Source: Hymenoscyphus infarciens | Taxonomy: Eukaryota; Ascomycota; Leotiomycetes; Helotiales; Helotiaceae | Direction: 5' to 3' | NCBI GenBank assembly: GCA_001414345.1 | Contig: LLCB01000068.1 | Span: 150,690-214,689, forward strand | Length of the DNA: 64,000 nucleotides | In this document: piece after piece, positions 23,299-36,200 of the stretch | Layout: each line of letters begins with the position of its first letter | Position numbering within the stretch: the first letter of the stretch is position 1 | Made by a program: the position numbers and the translations under genes | Notes under the pieces: model-generated | The model's database searches: none | What the model was told of the DNA's origin: nothing | Seen by the model: only the letters and a program-made list of their open reading frames with translations

Positions 23299-25947
23299 GA
23301 TCTCTTGTGAGCGCTGCAAATACAAATCCCCAACGCGAAGGAGAAATACTAATGCGAGTGCGAGTGCAGGAAGAAACGGTCGTGACGGACACGACTTTAT
23401 CAATCCAAAATCCTGTTGCGACCATCATTCTGAATCCTCGTCAATGTCCTCTTGAAGGGCCCCCTTTAGCTTCAAAGGGCGTAGATCCGGAACTAGCAAT
23501 CCTACGACCCTACCCAGGATATCGCGGCTTGTCTTCTCATCAGATCCCACTTTGCGCAAAAGACCATACTCGTACCGTCGTCCATTCCCCCGCCGTTCCA
23601 TGTACCTCGAACTCGATTCAGCAGTCCTACGACATCAAAAATGGGATGGGCTGGATTGGAGACAGAGATGACTGGAGGGGGGCATCATCCGAGGAGCAGT
23701 ATCCGAACGAAGCAAAATGCAGCTTGTGGATGACCGAGGCCGCATTCAGGTCAACATATCTCTTCAGTCAACCTGCGCGTCCTCCTGCAAACACCCCGCT
23801 TGCATGAGGCAGAAGGCAGGAGACATATCGCGAAGCAAGCTGGAGGGGATGAGGGGTAGGTCGTGGTAGAGTTGGGGAGGAGACACCCGCTGTTCATACA
23901 GCTTTGAAATCCAGCTGGCCAGTGTCATTCTTACGATATTGGGGGCTCTACTTATACCCCCCTATGGGTCTTCTACCAGTCTTCAAGGGCATTCAGGGAG
24001 TTGCAGAGTCATCCAGGAGCGCATTGAAGAGACGAAGCAAGATTAATTTGGTATCCAACGACCACATATCAGAAAACCATGGTACACCAAAAATGACATT
24101 TTGGTGATACCAGGGATCATGATGCAGGTGGCTGGGTTGTTTTCAGTCACCCATGCTCATAACACATCTTGTTATAACGAGCCTGATCGCACCCTTACGA
24201 AACTAGCCTACCATGGTAACCTATTGGGGGTTTCCTGAAAAACGCTTCGAGAGTTTGATGCCTAGCTTGCGATGTTAGGTGGATTTTTCAATTCTGTTGA
24301 GCCAAAGTATTGTTTGTATGGTTACCTTGGAATTTCTTTTTTGCTGTAAAGGCTTTGAACGATGCGCTTGCAGTATTCAAGGTAGTCAAAGCCGAATCTC
24401 TTCTTGTTGGTCCCTTCTGCTCTGACTTTGTTGCGTCTCCCTCATTATTGTTACCATTTGTTAAGTGTTTTCTAGCGCTGTTGTGGGACTTTCTCGAAAC
24501 GGAAAAATAATCCCTCCAGTATGTCAGTGCATGCTTTTATTCTATACTTTACGAAGAATCACCCAGCCTTGTTGACACAAGATCTGCCTGTGTACTATGC
24601 AACGTCATACAATCGTCAATGTGAGCGTTGAATCTCGTTGATCGACTCTGTAGTTGGCAAGTTATCTCGATCTGTACCTTCTTTTGTGTCATCTAAGGTT
24701 CTAGAACGTAGGTCTAGAACGTGATCTCAACTGGGATGTTATAATTCCGGATCTTGTACTCTATATAACTTGGAAAAGAGACCGATGAACTGGCGGAGAA
24801 TATTTCGGAATGCTTTCGGACAAGATCCTCGGCCGAACACTGTACACTTTTTGATTACTTTATCTTTCAAGTCTCATTCACGACGATCCATTTATGACCC
24901 CTTTGTTCTGGTTGTGGGTAATGCAATTTTAGGTCATGCGAGCGCTTTGATTGAGCTCTTCGTTTAGTACTAACCAACACGCAAAAGGCTGTGGCTTAGC
25001 TAAAATTTTGAGTTGCTCGAGTTGCCCAAATGTTTGCTCATTGGCAATACTTAAAAATGATATTGGATAATTGGAATTACGTACCTCGTTTTACAAGTGG
25101 TCGTGTACTAGAAACTTGCGTCTTAACAGTCGAAAATTTCCCCATAGTGTCCGCGTTTGGCATTTGAACTAAAGATCTTCCTTAAGGCTTTACTTCACCA
25201 TAATTGTTATGACATGCGAGCATAAATGGCCTCCAGCAAAAGAGGAAATTTTACCAAACTTGCTGGACTGTGCCGCCTAAAGCAACCCATAGTTCGTATC
25301 TGCTGGAGTTTTCAATTTCGGCATCGTAACCGACCTCGCGGGACCGATCACCACATTCCGGGTAGACGGGTTCTCAAACTCACACCCTGTTTTTGTAGGG
25401 GCAGTGGTCAGCACATTTAAGGTAGGCCCGCCAATATATTAAATAGGTGCTCGATTGACCACTCTTCTTCGAGTGTTTTCTTGGTCTTCCTGCATCATTG
25501 CTGGCCCCGAGGCGGTGTAACTGATTCGGCTTCGATTGTGAAACGGCAAACGCTCTCGGGGAACGTCTTCCCCATCGTTCGGGCGGCAGGCCGAATAGGT
25601 TTTGGTGCCACCACATTCGCCTTGCTTTTTCTAGCGCCCATTCGTCACGATTTCGTTCTTCCTAGCGAGAGCTGAAAACCAACATATGTTCGCCGCAGCG
25701 GTCAGCAGAATTTGAGACCCTAGTTTTGTCAATGGGCAACGTCTCGAGCTGGCCGGTCGGTGAAAACATCATTTTCCAGGTTGGTAACCAGCCTCTTCTT
25801 CAATATACATTTTCTTCGCATATAGGTGGGCTGAACGTTGTCCAACTGCATTGTGTCGGTTTGCCAACACATATTTTGTGCAGTGACTTACCAACCGATC
25901 TCGCCCGTTATCAAATTCTACTTCCAGTCCAATAAGCGCCATACAGT
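23299..25947. other. Divergent intergenic region, CoA-transferase / regulator
   Basis: 2.6 kb without a supported gene. At 24078-24110 there is an imperfect inverted repeat, GGTACACCAAAAATG and CATTTTGGTGATACC, able to form a hairpin or bind a dimeric factor. TACCATGGTA near 24209 is a short palindrome. A 67-codon ATG-led frame (25732-25935) ends 12 bp before the regulator's ATG and could be an upstream ORF in its leader. Confidence 0.45.
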
Positions 25948-28900
25948 ATGACTCGCAAGAAGGTTGACCCGGATAAGAGGAAAAGGGTTTCTCAAGCATG
26001 TATTGCTTGTAAAAGGAGCAAGCTCAAGGTACGCATTGACATCTCCCACTTCAAGTGCTAGCTTTTCGGTCGATTGTGGTATTGTTCAACCTGCACCGAA
26101 CAAAGTCCGGCGCAATATTGTAGCAAGTTGCTCCATTACCCCGCGAATATACAGTTATTGATCCATCCCGCCACATTCGAGTTGCATAGACCCTTGCCTC
26201 CTCTTATCCTTGTCGTGTAATTTGCACTTGCACTTTCTTGTCACCATTTCCACATCGGTCGACCGCCGAAACATATGCGGTTTACTGCTTTCATTTCTTA
26301 CATAGATTTTTTACAAGGTGCAAATGTTGGTTATGGGTAACTTTTGTACCCATGCTGCTGCACCTTTCAACCGTTCTCCCCACGCTCACTACCAAGGCCA
26401 CTCTTTATTTCCACCGGATCTTCACTTTGTATCACTGCTAACTGGGTTTACGGCAGTGTGATGGACTCTCTCCGTGCAAGACTTGTTCAAGTCGAAGTAA
26501 ACCTTGTTTATATGGAAGTCTGGATAATGATCCAAGCTACGAAACCGCCAATAAACGAAGAAAAATCGAAGCATCGTCAAGTGTCCCCTCGAGTCCTACC
26601 GAGAGTAACGGCTCGCCTAAATATGTTCTCAGTAGTCAACAAGTACGAACTCCGGGCTGTGATAGCTCATTTACTCAGGAGGTGACTACTCCCACGCTTC
26701 CCAGTATTACTCAACCCAAACCTGAGTTTTCCGTGGGCGAAGAAGGGCAACCAAACAACCAGAACGAGAAATCAAACACCAAGCTTGAGGCCTCGAAGTC
26801 TTCTTCGAAGGTCCCACAGAGTTCAGCAGTTGTTGCACAAGACGAAGCGGCTGATGTTTATAATTATACGAGAATGCTACAAGATCCGACCGGGAGACTG
26901 TGTAGGTGGATATATTCTTCGAATCTTTCCTTGAGAATAAGCTACATCAGATACTGATAATTGTCTATTTGCTGATTGCCCACATAGTGTATCTTGGCGA
27001 TTCAGCTTCGCTGTCCTATCTACAACTTATAAGGGTAATCATAGAGGGGGTGGTAGGTCCATCGCCCTTCACGCAAGATCCACAAAGACACAGAATCGTC
27101 GAGAATACCATTGTTCTACCTCACAATATCCAGCTAACTAGATTGCTTCCTGATAAGACTACTGCCTGTATTCTATTAGAAGCATACTTTATCAATGTAT
27201 GACCTCCAGCCCTCGTCTCCTATCTTCAACGCTAACAATCTGAAGACGAATGGTCTCGTAGAGCTTTTCAACCGGAAAAATTTCATCGCAACCTTCGACA
27301 AAAGTTACACGAACCCACTCAATGTCGACCCTTCGTGGCTATGCCTACTATATCTAACTTTTGCCATTGGGTTGGTCATGGCATGTCCAACTCCGGGGGC
27401 TAAAGAGGACGAGATAATCCAGAGACTGAGAAGCGAATCTATCGATCGAGCTGAGCTTTTCTATTTGAATGCAAGACAGCTTGTAGATCCAGAACGAGGG
27501 ATTGAGGATAACGGTTTCTGGAGTATTCAGGCACTGACGTTGATGTCCATATACATGCTAGCTGTTTCCAAACGGAATGCAGCTTATGCCTACTACGGTA
27601 ACAATGCCTCTAATTTCCTCCGTTTTTCGTAGTGTTGACATTCTCTAGGTATGGCAGTTCGATCGGCTTTTGCTCTGGGCCTTCACCGAGAAGAAACACA
27701 CTGTATATTTAACACAGACGAGCAGTCCGTGAGACGGAACCTGTGGCGCAGTCTTTTCGTTCTGGACAGATTCTTAGCAGCTTCACTTGGTCGTCCCACC
27801 GCGATTCGAGAAAGTGATTGCTCGGGGGACACACTAAAAACTGCGGAGCCTCATAAAAACCAGTCTGCTGCCAACGAGGAATATACCAACTCGGTGGCTC
27901 TCAAGGCCTCCACACGCAGCTGTCACGTTATTGGAGTAGTACTTGAAAAAGTCTACTCAACTCAAAAAGTTTCAACGAGTCTTGCGCAAGAGATTGCGAA
28001 TGAATGCAAATCATGTCCCCAGGTACTGGATCCTATACTCCATTGGCGGCAAGCAAGATCAGCGAAGCCAAACCAGGGTGTGGCTATTCTACATGTCAAT
28101 CTTCTATATTGTCATTCAGTTATCCTGCTTACGAGACCTTTCCTTTTGTATCTGATGAAGAAAAAACACGAGGATTCTGGTAAAGGGTCTGGATTGGAAC
28201 GTTATGGGACTAAAATGAAGCAATTTGCAGAGTCGTGTGTAGTTGCCGGCTGTCACAGTATTGCACTTGTGCAAGTCGCTCTGGAGGGTGGATATCTACC
28301 TCGCCGGAACCCATTTGTTATGTGAGTACTGTTTGAATTAAGTTTCGCTACCTTTCACAAAGTCTTTACTCACAATATCTAGCTATTTTCTCTTCGCTGC
28401 TGCCTTGGTAGTTCTATCGAACGAATTTACCTACTTATACTCCAACCCACTCTCAAAATCATGCGTGAAACACGCTATCGATATTATGCGGTGGTGTTCA
28501 GAGGAAGACCCTCAAGCCAAACGTCTTCTCTTCATTCTTACAGCTTTCCGTGATGTCGTCGAAAAACATCGTTCCAAAAACCCACGACAAGATCCAACAT
28601 ATAGATCCCACCCAAATGGCACAACACCGCTATCGCCCAATACCACCTCTTCGAATCCGTCACCTCTACAAGAAAAAGCCCACCCCTACAAACAAAATCC
28701 AATTAACCCACCTTCGAGCAATAAAACAACCTTCTGCCAACAAAAAACATCTTGTATGCCTATAATCGAAACTATGCTCACCGAAAATCCGACGAGAGTT
28801 CCTCGATCACAATCACCCTACGCAACCTCCCATTTCACACCTTCAACTACGAATTCACCCTATTCAGTCCCCCTCACAAGAACGTTCTCGGATACAAACT

Positions 28901-29334
28901 CCTTGATATCTACAACCCGTCTGCATGCAGGCTGTCGCTCCCCTTCCACGCCCGAAATCTGCAGTCATACTATCGACCAACCGCAGGCACAATCGTTAAA
29001 CCATGCCCTCACACAACTGTCTCGTCAAAATTCTTTCGATTATCGTATGGAACTTGCTCTTTCCTCTAACCCGGCACTTTCGGAGTCGAGCAATGGAGAA
29101 CTACATTGTGATGAGATGATTGAGTTTGAGAAGTTGTGGCCGAAGGTTCAATGTGCTTTGGATAGTGGTGAAGCTGTTGGGAGGATACCTCATACTGTTG
29201 GTGTGGCGATCAGTCCCAGGACTGGGGTCCAGAGGAAGGGTAGCGCGCCAATTTATGGGGTCGCGAGAGAGAGGGAAGGTTTTGGAAATGGGTATGGGAT
29301 AGGAAGGTGCGGGGGTGTGGTTCATGTAGTCTGA
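25948..29334 (+). CDS. Zn2Cys6 transcription factor with fungal-specific domain
   Basis: Six exons: 25948-26028, 26457-26901, 26988-27196, 27246-27597, 27649-28321, 28383-29334, giving 903 residues. The DNA-binding zinc cluster is Cys18, 21, 28, 34, 37, 44 (CX2CX6CX5CX2CX6C) preceded by a basic DKRKRVSQ stretch; intron 1 falls just before Cys28. A Ser/Gln/Glu-rich linker follows, then the fungal transcription factor domain beginning at DPTGRL-LYLGDSASLSYLQL and including VDPSWLCLLYLTFAIGLVMA, GMAVRSAFALGLHREE, RRNLWRSLFVLDRFLAASLGRP and NPFV-IYFLFAAALVVLSNEF. The C-terminal third (from about residue 630) is low-complexity, Ser/Thr/Pro-rich. Introns 2-5 are 86, 49, 51 and 61 bp; intron 1 is 428 bp. 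Nuclear regulator; targets unknown, the divergent CoA-transferase being an obvious candidate by position only. Confidence 0.88.
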
Positions 29335-31681
29335 ATTGAGATCTTTTCTTGGGATTTAGATATCGTTTTTGGAGAAGATTTTTTAGGAGTTAAACAGAAG
29401 TGGGAATTTTGGAGTTGGAGGGTATTTGGTCAAAAATTTAGGATGTCAAGGACGAGGATGCGGAGATAGGGCAGGTAAACAGTACAGCTCCGGACTCGTG
29501 AAGGGTCTTTTCTTTATTTCTTTTAATTACGTTCTACTGGTTATTCTATGCTCTTTCTTTGGGAGCTTTTGATTCTATCTATATTATATGTTATATCAAA
29601 ATCTGAAGGCGGATGGATGGATGGATGTTATCCTTGGACTTTTGAGTTTCCATTACAATGATACTAGGCGCAAGTCAAAGTTCCATTTCCAAAGGTAGAA
29701 TGGATATAATACTCAGTCTCGAGGGTCGAGATTGGGTGTCGAGGTGCCAAGGTCGTTCCTTCCCTGGGGAGCTGGTGTTGAGGGAGTCGAGGGTGTTCCT
29801 TCAACTTGAACTTATCCCTCGACTCAACTCGACTACCTTGAGGTCGCCCCTTCCCTCTTACCTCGACGTTTGGTCACACAATCACGCACCACATCTAACT
29901 CAGCGCGGTCAACAAATGGAAAAGAGTCACAAATACACGATATGCAACAAACACCCCCCTCTCCCCAAATCAAGCTAGTTTCACTGACTCAAACACTCTT
30001 GCCACTTGACTCACCACCAAGCCACGCATCACGAGATCACTCATTTCAAAAGACACATCGGCAAAAGATACCTAAATACCTTTTCCTCGCGAATTGCAAC
30101 AAAAACAATTCTCTTACCGCGTAGTGGCAAATTACCACATTCCTTCTTTTTCGTAACACGGGCCGATTGAAAATAAACGATAAGGATACGATTGGTTCTC
30201 AGGAATATGACTGGTAAGACTGACTGGTTACACGCGGATTCGCGATGTGCAACAAAGGTATTTTTCTGGTTGTTTGTGATGATTATGATGAGTGATGGCT
30301 AGCTGGGTTGTGCTTGGCTCGGCTCGGCTGTTTTCGGGGAGTTGGAAAGGGGGCTGGCTGGTCGGACATTTTCTCTTGGTATCTTGGGGCTTGTAGTGGT
30401 GAGCTGACTATTGGTGGGGGTCTAGGTAATGATGCTGCCAATTATTTCACGATGCCATGGTAAACTAAAAATATCCACTCCCAAGCGGCTCAAAAACCCC
30501 AAGCAAACGTTACCCGATACCCAAAAGCACCGCCAACCGATTCCTCGGTACGTTGCATGCGAAATGCAACAAAAAAACCTTAAAATTACCCCTTGAGGAA
30601 ACTTTACAACCAGGATGAATAAGAAGATGATTTATGCATGATTTTTTGGCCTGCAGGTGGGCTTGGGTATGGCGTGAGAATACAGTCAGAGTCAGCTGTG
30701 AGGCTTTGTTAATCCTTGGGTAACCTGGTAATATAATATGGTTGGGAAGTTTATTACTCACCCCAGTAAATGTACGCGCACGGTCGTTTTCCCACCCAAA
30801 TCACCCCTGCACTCTTCATCTTATTCATCAGGGACAGAGTACACAGAGTACTCGTATGCGATTTGCGAGAATTTTGGGAAGCACACGGAATAGGTGATAA
30901 TTTCCGTTGGGATTGAAAGCAGAACACGGAATGCGGAGTACCGGAATAATTCAACCGTGCTGAGTTCCCCTACGCCCCCTTGAGAATAGACGAGGTTGAG
31001 AAGGGAAATCACTTCGTTGGAAAACCCGAAAGGCTACCGTTTTGGAGGTTGCTTTTTTTCTGCAACATTTTTTTTCTTTTTTCCTGATGTGGTAAATTTA
31101 GGAGAGGGATAAAAATAAATCATTTGGGGGTGCTTTGACAATGCGTTGAAGTACGTTCGGTCGCAGAATGCTGCCAAAAGTGTTCGATTCGAGCAATGGA
31201 ACATCGAATGGTGGCAAGTAAGAGCAATATGTGTATTGGTTCCGAAAGCTTGTGAAAACCTGGGGAGTAATTCAATAGCTAAGCGAGACCAAAAGGGAGA
31301 GGGCTAGTCAGTTCATGTTTGTTAATTCAATTTTCTCTATAACTTTCTAAAGCTCAAGATACTAATAAAATGAGTAAAAAGAAAGTTTTTCACTCGGTCG
31401 GAAGTTTGTTTTCACTTCGTTTTTATATTATACAAGAGAGTTAGAGGGGCTTGATGGTTAGCAAAATGACGGTGAATAAGTTGCACCGTTAGAAATTTCA
31501 CACATAAGGTGCATTTCATCGTACTGGAGGGGTTTAAATTAGCTAATTGGGGGTGGGGGTTTGCAGGGGGGTTCTTTCCTTCTAGGTTCCTACCATCTGA
31601 AGTTGGCTACTCATTTCCGTCGGAATTAGGAAGTTCTTCGTAGGCTACTTACACGTGGTGGAAATCAATTTCCGTGAAACT
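29335..31681. other. Gene-poor stretch between regulator and broken gene
   Basis: No supported coding region. It holds the 3' flank of the regulator, a segment rich in GTCGAG/CTCGAC words at 29715-29870 that could fold, and the second GCAACAAA motif block. Weak frames at 30510-31012 (minus) look like chance. Confidence 0.45.
29936..30580 (+). repeat. Dispersed GCAACAAA motif array, block 2
   Basis: Four copies of the same motif as at 16-18.5 kb, same strand: T of TGCAAC at 29943, 30095, 30248 and 30565. Intervals are 152, 153 and 317 bp, that is, one, one and about two periods. The preceding bases are CGATA, CGAAT, CGATG and CGAAA. Between the motifs the sequence is hardly alike by eye. Confidence 0.72.
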
Positions 31682-32629
31682 CTACTTGCTCGAGGAATAA
31701 CTATTCAGGGTAGCCCGCACTTTGCTGAGAACGTTGTCCACAAGTGTCCGAGCACGTTGGATCTCCTCGTCTCCTGGGCGGCTGGACGACAGAAGTGGAA
31801 TAAAAGGCCTTCTGAAATTAGGATCCCGGTTCTCCCGGAGTCTACTAAGAAGGTTGTCAACAATTATCTAAGCATGCAGAAGCTCCTCGTCTCCTGGACG
31901 GCTTAAAGACTGAGGTACCTGTCTCATGTTCTGAGCCTTTGGCAGAAGGGATGGGCGCAGGTTGTTCAGGGCACAATCCGGTCTCACCTTTTGATGTTGT
32001 GGAACCGCTGTGCCAGTCTGAGTACCTGTACTGAGCGACGGAGGGGGTATATGAAGGTTGCTAACCTAAGCCTTTTCTCGAGTCTGCTGCAGAGGAGGTC
32101 GAAGAGGAGACCGAAGGGGTCTATTGAGCATACCCTGCCTTCTACTACGCTCAGCATCCTTTTTCTTTCTAAGAGTAAGGTACATACCAGGCTCATTAGG
32201 TCTATCTAGAAGTCGAAAATTGTCTGGGTCGTCTTCAAGGTTAGCCGAACCATAACCATACCCATTAAAATGGGCGGGGTCGTCATTTTCGAGAACCCTC
32301 GGACCATCCTTGTGATGCCTCGTAAAAGTCATCCTTACCTCACCTCCTGAATGTGGTTCTGGAAACTGCATGGTAAGTTCATCAGCCGTTTTCACGAGTG
32401 AGTGCTTTCTCCAGTCATTTTCTGGCTGTTCCTTGTACAGAAATTCCCCGCAACCGAGAGTATGATCCCCTACTATATCGTCAGCATTGAGTATGCGATG
32501 GCATTCTGGACACCGTGTGTTTTTGCGCCGCCAAAAAAGAAGACGACGCCGGGTGCGTTTGCGTTTCGTCCTACCCGCTCTGGAGCCGCGTCTTCTGAGT
32601 TTTCTAATGTAAGTGACAGGTGGAGCCAT
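31682..32629 (-). pseudogene. Arg-rich hypothetical gene broken by two TAG codons
   Basis: One minus-strand frame runs from ATG 32629 to a TAG at 31684-31682 (316 codons) but is interrupted by TAG at 32068-32066 (after 187 residues) and at 31870-31868 (after 253). The N terminus is very basic (IRKLRRRGSRAGRTKRKRTR), followed by a possible zinc site RCPECHRILNADDIVGDHT and GCGEF. The part after the first stop contains two related segments, SRPGDEELLHA and SRPGDEEIQRA, each followed by a VDN-L-S stretch, evidence that this part was once translated. Both stops are preceded by GCT and each could come from CAG by the RIP-type CpA-to-TpA change; the gene borders a RIP block. Alternatively only the 187-residue product is real. 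I do not recognise the family. Confidence 0.6.
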
Positions 32630-33010
32630 GTTAGTGATTGTTTCAAAGTGCGATGTATGGTAGAAGTATTAAATTGGAATGTATTAGTCTAAAAATAAAT
32701 CTTAAATCTAAAAATAATTATGAAGCTTAAATTATATATTAAGCTATATGAGTGCTGATTAAACACTGCTATTATTCCTCTAAAAAGAATAAAGACAGTT
32801 TATAAGCGTGAATAAAGACTTTGAAAGTAAGAGAGTTATGATTAATATTAGAGTTTTAAACTATACTAGGAATCTTGATTTAATTCTTTAATTATTTACT
32901 TAATAGTTAGTAAAAAGTAGTTATATAAATTAAGCCTACTCTATATATTTAGGCTTTCCTAGACCTTTTTAACATAACTTACTCACTCCTATTTATCTTT
33001 TGTATATTAT
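32627..33010 (-). repeat. Tandem duplication unit 1 (384 bp)
   Basis: The unit starts with CATGTTAGTGATTGTTTC, where CAT is the reverse complement of the start codon of the broken gene, and runs to ATTAT before the next copy at 33011. It is thus the upstream region of that gene, duplicated. The A/T-rich body from 32690 shows RIP-like changes. Confidence 0.85.
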
Positions 33011-33069
33011 CATGTTAGTGATTGTTTCAAAGTACGATGTATGGTAGAAGTATTAAATTAGAATGTATT

Positions 33070-33259
33070 TGTTAGTGTGACTAGGTTACAAATGAGGTCT
33101 TCCTATCCCTCTTTGAGGGATTAAAAGGTAACGTAAAAAGTAGTTATTTATTTATATATGTCTATCTATAAGTATAAAGGTCTAAGTATAAATAGGCCTT
33201 ATTCTACTACCCGATTAGGTAACCGGAACCGACATATTTACCTTATAATTGTCCTAATA
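33070..33259 (-). repeat. LTR of copia element (3' LTR on its strand)
   Basis: 190 bp, begins TGTTAGTGTGACTAGG on the plus strand and ends with a degraded ATTGTCCTAATA. Same length as the partner LTR at 39683. Confidence 0.88.
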
Positions 33260-36200
33260 CTAGAGTAACTTAGAAGTAAGATATGTTAGTAAAAACTATT
33301 AAAAATATAATTAAAAGAGATTAATAAAATCTACTAATAAGAGCTCTTTATTCTGTCTATCTAGCTAATTAGAATACTCTATTCCACCTATCTATTCTTA
33401 CTTATTTATTTATATTTCTTATATACCTATCTTTCTTACGTTCTATCTATTCTATTACTTTTACCTTTAATCTATTAGTATTAATAAGGTCTTTTAAAGC
33501 ATTATAAGGCTTAGATTTAGTTATAGCATTTATAGGATTACTTATATTATTAATCTATTTAATATTATAGATCTCTTAACATTTATATACTTATTAAAGT
33601 CTTATAATATTAATTATTAGTCTCTTTTCCTTAGTAGTACTAAGTCTTATAAGATAGTTATAAATTAACTTAGAATTAGTATAAATTATAAGTAGAACTA
33701 ATTAATTAAGAATAAGCTTAATTATTAATTTAATAGTACTAGTAATATTAAATCCTCTACTTAAAGCCTATAACTTAGAGGCTAAAATACTATAAGTAAC
33801 TCTCTTATACTTTATAGATAACTAGTATAAGATATTAGCTTTATCGTCTTTATCTACTAGTATAAGAACGTATCTAATTTATAAAGTATAATTCTTATTA
33901 TTAGTAAAAGAGGAATTAGTAAATAGAATTAATTTAAGACTTTCTAGATTTAATTCTATATAGGTAAGTCCTTTATTAAGATTATCGATTTACTATTAAA
34001 GTCTCTTATTAAGAGTATTAATATCTTCTTTTTAGAGGTTAACTATTTAAATAGTAGTTAATAAATCGAAAGTAGCTTCTAGTTATAATACTATAGCTAT
34101 ATAGGCTCTATAAGTACGTTATATAACGTATTACTCTTTTATAAAAGCCTTTAATTAAATTATACTATAAGAGCTTTTAAGATTAATAAGCTTAATACTT
34201 ACTAATTCAATATTCTTAGAATAATCCTAGATAAGTGTAATCTTAGGATTAAATAAGTCTAAGGAATTAATTATAATTTTACCTCTATTAAATTTAAGTA
34301 GATAGTCTTTAGTTAATTTCTTATAGTTCTTAGTAGTAAATTTAGCTTCTTTAAGCTTTAATTCCTTATTATTAGTAAATCCTTTATTAGTAAGAATAAG
34401 GGTATTATTAGTTTAGAGACCTATAATACTAAAGTATTATTCCTTATTAATATATAAAAGATAAGGATTATATATTAATTCTTTTATTTAAAGTGCTTTT
34501 AGGTAATACTTTTAGTAGATATTAAACTAATAGTTTCTAGCTTCTATAATACTATAAAGAGGTCTTATTACTTCCTAGATAATTCCCTTCTACTATTCTT
34601 TATTCTTTAGTAGATAAGTAAAAATTTATCGTTCTAATTAGGTAATAGACTATATATAAGCCTAAGAAATGTCTCTTAAAAAGAGGTTAAATTATTAGTA
34701 AGATATAATAAAAAGGGTAATAATAAGTCTCTAGCTTATATATTAGATTATAGATAATTAGGTAAAGATAACCTTTTTACTATTATTATTAAATCCTTAG
34801 ATTACTAATCTTAACTTTTCTATAGCTTATACTATACTAGGGAATTTAATAGTATTAACAAATTTAGATCTAAATATTCTAGCCTCTTTTAAAAGTTAGT
34901 TATAAGTAATTATTTTAAGTATACTTCTATTAATAAAGCCCTCGAATTTAGATTAGCGTATACTAATATATATACCTTTTTATATACTATTTAATTTAGT
35001 AGAATATAAAGTCTTAGAGATATCCTTATTATATTAGATAAAATATTCCTTTCTATTAATCTTATTTTAAATAAAGATCTTAGATATACTAGCTTTAAAT
35101 ATATAGGTATTAATAAGATTAAGGTATTCTAGGAATTAAAAGAGGACTTTTAGATTCTTTAGTAGTTGTCCTCTCTTTCGCTTTAGTAGTATAGTTAATA
35201 GAATTAGTTTAAGAATTAGAACTAGTATTAATTAAGAGCGTATTACTATAAGAGATAGTAGTAGAGTATTAAGGTCTATTTCTAATTCTAGGTCCTCGAA
35301 TTATTATACTTCTTGATTAGTATTCTTAGCTAGCTAATCTCTATCTAGAATAGGATCTCTATACTATAAGAGAGAGGAATAATAAGGCTTTATAACTATA
35401 GATTTAAATTTAGTAGGTCTACTAAGTAATTTAATAATATACTTTTTATTATTAATACTAATTAATTTAAAAGGTCTAGTTTATTTACTCTTTTCTTATT
35501 AAATAAGGATGTTAGAATTTAGAGGTAAATTATATAAGTAATTCTTATTAAGACCGTTCTAAGTATTTAGAGTATTATTAACTTATCTTTTTATCTATAT
35601 CTTTTATACCTCGTCTTAAGCTTTATTATATATTATAGCTCTTTAGGCTATTTTAGAAGATAAGGTATTATTATTTAATATATAAGTATATACTCTAAAA
35701 ATAAGAAGTATAAAGATAAGGCTGTCTAAGCTAGTAGTATTATTAATTATTTTAAAAGCTATTTATAAAAGCATATTCTTAGTAAGGTCTAGATAGGCTT
35801 TTTTAAATATTTAATAAGCTTAATAAATTAGTTTATAGTATCGTTTAATAATTCTAATTAAATTATATACCTTTATAGGTATAGACGTAATAGTTATTCT
35901 TATAGCTCTTACTTATTAGATAAATTCTTTACTTATAAGATTCTTACTAGTATTAGTAATAATTATTACTAAGGGTCTTAAGTAAGTATTAACTTAATAT
36001 TTAAAGAACTTCTTAAATATATACTTTAAAGTTATATTTCTTAACTAATAACTAGCTTAGAAGTAGATAGCTTAGTTAATAATATATAATAATAGGCTTC
36101 TTTTAATATATATAATATCTATAATAACTATAAAGTTAAAGTCTATCTTGTTATTATATAAGGTAAATTTAAATTAGCTAAGAGACTTCTTATATTTCTA

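Noticed and set aside
23307..23807. 166-residue plus-strand frame upstream of the CoA-transferase
   Set aside because: Overlaps the start region of the minus-strand gene and has no family resemblance.
7675..29334. Classical secondary-metabolite gene cluster
   Set aside because: No polyketide synthase, peptide synthetase, terpene cyclase or prenyltransferase signature was seen in the island.
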